Of a stretch of DNA of 33,412 bases, positions 32,008-33,412 are shown one piece after another. This DNA is from Oscillospiraceae bacterium (GTDB taxonomy: Bacteria; Bacillota; Clostridia; Oscillospirales; Oscillospiraceae), in assembly GCA_022793685.1 (NCBI GenBank), contig JAAWDI010000019.1, positions 1 to 33,412 of the forward strand. Direction: 5' to 3'. A model generated the notes under the pieces. The model worked only from the letters and a program-made list of their open reading frames with translations, ran no database searches and was not told the origin of the DNA. A program made the position numbers and the translations under genes. Numbering within the stretch: the stretch's first letter is position 1; every line of letters begins with the position of its first letter.

Positions 32008-32910
32008 TCAGTCCAACTCGTAGACGAAACCGGACGCCTCCGGCTGCACTTTGCCGCAGACCACGGCGAGAGCGCCGTAGCCGATATGACAGCTGATGCT
32101 CAATGCCAGAGGGTCCAAAGATACCTTATGTCCTGGGAAACGCGCTTCAATGGTCTTGCGCCATTGTTCAGCGGTCTCTTCATCGCAGGTATAAGCGCCT
32201 TTAATCATCACTTCACTGCCCGCAAACCGACCGTTCATGTCGTCTTCAATGGCCTGAAGCATCTTTTCCTGGGCCTGCTTCATGCCGCGCACCTTGGCGA
32301 AGGCATCCAGCTTGTCCCCCTGAATCTGAAGCACAGGCTTAATATTCAGCAGGGTTCCAATAGCGGCGCCCGCCGCAGTGACGCGCCCGCCCTTTTTCAG
32401 ATACTTTAAGGTGTCCACAGCAATATAGATGCTGGCGTCATAGGCGTGGAGCATCAAAAAGTCGTGGATGGCTTTGGCGTCCCACCCCGCCTTGGCTAAC
32501 TCGATAGCCTCCAGCACAGATTGCTTCTGCGTGCAGGAGATGCGGTGGTTATCCACCACCTGTACCTTACCGTCATAGTCCTCTGCCAGCACCAGCGCCG
32601 TCTGCACCGAACCGCTCAAGCCACCGGACATGGGGATATAAACCACTCCGTCGTACTCCTTCAGCAGCTCGTCCCAAAGCTCCGTCAGGGATTCAGGGCT
32701 TGGCTGTGAGGTCTGTACATCGGCATCCTCCGTAAGCCGCTTAAAAAACTCATCACGCGTAATGGAAACATCTTCAAAAAACTCTTCTCCGTCAATCAGG
32801 CACGGCATGGGAATGACGCCGATACCATGGCGTTTGCCCTGAGCCTGGGTAATACCGCTGTTGCTGTCGGTAGCTACCGCCACCCGCGGTTTAGCCGTCA
32901 TATCTGACAT
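32008..32910 (-). CDS. DegV family fatty-acid-binding protein
   Basis: A 300-residue DegV protein: N-terminal VAVATDSNSGITQAQG, the ligand-site serine block IPMSGGLSGSVQTA, VDTLKYLKKGGRVT and the C-terminal ISCHIGYGALAVV. DegV/FakB-type proteins bind fatty acids, and FakB forms present them to the FakA kinase for incorporation into phospholipid; no fakA is in the window, so which role applies is open. ATG at 32910 is chosen for the AAGGAGG seven bases upstream; the longer open frame lacks family character. It has its own promoter and is followed by mscS. Confidence 0.93.
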   Translation of the reverse strand: MSDMTAKPRVAVATDSNSGITQAQGKRHGIGVIPMPCLIDGEEFFEDVSITRDEFFKRLTEDADVQTSQPSPESLTELWDELLKEYDGVVYIPMSGGLSGSVQTALVLAEDYDGKVQVVDNHRISCTQKQSVLEAIELAKAGWDAKAIHDFLMLHAYDASIYIAVDTLKYLKKGGRVTAAGAAIGTLLNIKPVLQIQGDKLDAFAKVRGMKQAQEKMLQAIEDDMNGRFAGSEVMIKGAYTCDEETAEQWRKTIEARFPGHKVSLDPLALSISCHIGYGALAVVCGKVQPEASGFVYELD

Positions 32911-32975
32911 ATTTGAACCTCCTTGTGAAAAACGCCCTTTCCATTCCATGTTAAAGCTTTGCTTATAATATCGTC

Positions 32976-33004
32976 ATTCTACATGATTCGCCCTCTGTTT
33001 TCAA
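32976..33004 (-). promoter_or_regulatory. Promoter of degV-mscS
   Basis: Minus-strand TTGAAA (32999-33004), a 17-base spacer and TAGAAT (32976-32981), with a leader of about 60 bases. Confidence 0.65.
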
Positions 33005-33060
33005 TAGAACCGGAGAAAAAACGTTGCCCAAAAAGCCTTTTTTGTCCCATTGGCGGAAAG

Positions 33061-33093
33061 AAAGCCCTCCGCCGCACGGCGGAGGGTTTTCTT
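33061..33093. terminator. GC-rich terminator upstream of degV
   Basis: Ten-base arms CCCTCCGCCG and CGGCGGAGGG (33065-33086) with flanking A and T runs on both strands: plus tail TTTTCTT, minus tail CTTTCTTT. On the minus strand it would end any transcript coming from the right, before the degV promoter. Confidence 0.75.
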
Positions 33094-33279
33094 AAAAACA
33101 TCTTTCCCACTGATATGAGACACCCGCTGAAGCCAACATCTTGGCCTGCCCCACAATAGCTTCCATTTTGCATGGCCCTTCATCTTACCTGCGCGGGTAA
33201 AGTGAATTTGCCCGTGCTCCAAGGTTTGCCCTGCAAAACGCTTGCTTCGGGCGACCATGCCGAAAAAAGAGAGCGGCCA

Positions 33280-33314
33280 CAAGGCCGACACTCCGTAAGG
33301 AAGTGTCGGCCTTG
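33280..33314. repeat. Long inverted repeat
   Basis: Thirteen-base perfect arms (CAAGGCCGACACT and complement) enclose a nine-base loop CCGTAAGGA. Neither side has a U-run, so it does not look like a standard terminator. Confidence 0.7.
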
Positions 33315-33344
33315 GGCTAACCTGTAAAGAAATTCTATCTATTT

Positions 33345-33376
33345 GGACGGCGTAGTTGTGGCTATGCCGTCCTTTT
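33345..33376 (+). terminator. Terminator-like hairpin near the right edge
   Basis: Eleven-base arms GGACGGCGTAG and CTATGCCGTCC (one G-T pair) with a six-base loop, followed by TTTTCC on the plus strand. It would stop plus-strand transcripts, but no plus-strand gene was found before it. Confidence 0.5.
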
Positions 33377-33412
33377 CCGCTGGTTTGCAAGATGTTCCTG
33401 GTACAGTCTCTC

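Larger units (their letters stand above)
33094..33412. other. Hairpin-containing region without a convincing gene
   Basis: No open frame here has a ribosome site, family character or a sensible start. A 129-residue minus-strand frame (33001-33390) passes straight through two hairpins and a terminator, so I do not accept it as a gene. The region holds two further stem-loops, at 33280-33314 and 33345-33372. It could be a non-coding RNA, a degenerate mobile element, or the 3' end of a transcript outside the window. Confidence 0.4.

Noticed and set aside
33001-33390. 129-residue minus-strand open frame
   Set aside because: It crosses a bidirectional terminator and a long inverted repeat and lacks a ribosome site or family signature.
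1-33412. CRISPR arrays, tRNA or rRNA genes, insertion sequences
   Set aside because: No regularly spaced direct repeats, cloverleaf sequences, rRNA segments or transposase frames were seen by eye on either strand.

Overview
The window looks like a chromosomal segment of an anaerobic, low-GC-phylum but fairly GC-rich Firmicute, most likely an Oscillospiraceae-type gut Clostridium (Flavonifractor/Lawsonibacter/Oscillibacter relatives). The reasons are the gene orders (smc-ftsY, dprA-topA-trmFO, ftsE-ftsX-M23 peptidase-S41 peptidase), purine-rich GGAGG ribosome sites, sigma-A promoters with 16-18 base spacers, and the protein families typical of that group (DUF4830, DUF169, DegV). No tRNA, rRNA, CRISPR array, phage or intact insertion sequence was seen. 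Almost everything is on the minus strand; only three genes are on the plus strand. I read the taxonomy from protein character only, without a database.

Layout, left to right (most operons are read right to left). 1-7.3 kb: a tight operon smc > zinc-ribbon membrane protein > ftsY > rdgB > yhbY > nadD-yqeK fusion > LCP protein (cut by the window edge). 7.4-7.9 kb: a plus-strand HD-domain phosphohydrolase sits between smc and rnc, splitting the usual rnc-smc-ftsY order. 8.0-17.9 kb: a long co-directional series ktrB > ktrA > TrmH-family methylase > dprA > topA > trmFO > plsX > acpP > rnc, with an internal strong promoter and terminator around acpP. 18.0-20.7 kb: greA > lysS > nicotinamidase-like hydrolase, driven by a near-perfect sigma-A promoter. 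20.7-23.4 kb: an unrecognised 226-residue protein, a two-cluster ferredoxin and a MATE exporter. 23.4-28.8 kb: a PucR/CdaR-type regulator, then ftsE > ftsX > EnvC-like M23 peptidase > S41 protease, a cell-wall remodelling and division module. 28.9-31.1 kb: a RsuA-type pseudouridine synthase diverging from DUF4830 and DUF169 genes. 31.2-32.9 kb: degV > mscS. 32.9-33.4 kb: no convincing gene, but three strong hairpins.

How it fits together: the window is dominated by core functions, namely chromosome organisation and repair/uptake (Smc, TopA, DprA), protein targeting (FtsY), RNA processing and modification (RNase III, TrmFO, TrmH-type, RsuA-type, YhbY), transcription and translation (GreA, LysRS), lipid precursors (PlsX, ACP, DegV), NAD and nucleotide housekeeping (NadD-YqeK, RdgB), wall growth (LCP, FtsEX, M23, S41) and ion/osmotic control (KtrAB, MscS). 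I did not find a clearly new multi-gene system. The best leads are the HD enzyme breaking a conserved operon, the unknown 226-residue protein, a PucR-type regulator placed before ftsEX, a near-symmetric shared -10 element between two divergent genes, and the hairpin-rich non-coding tail.
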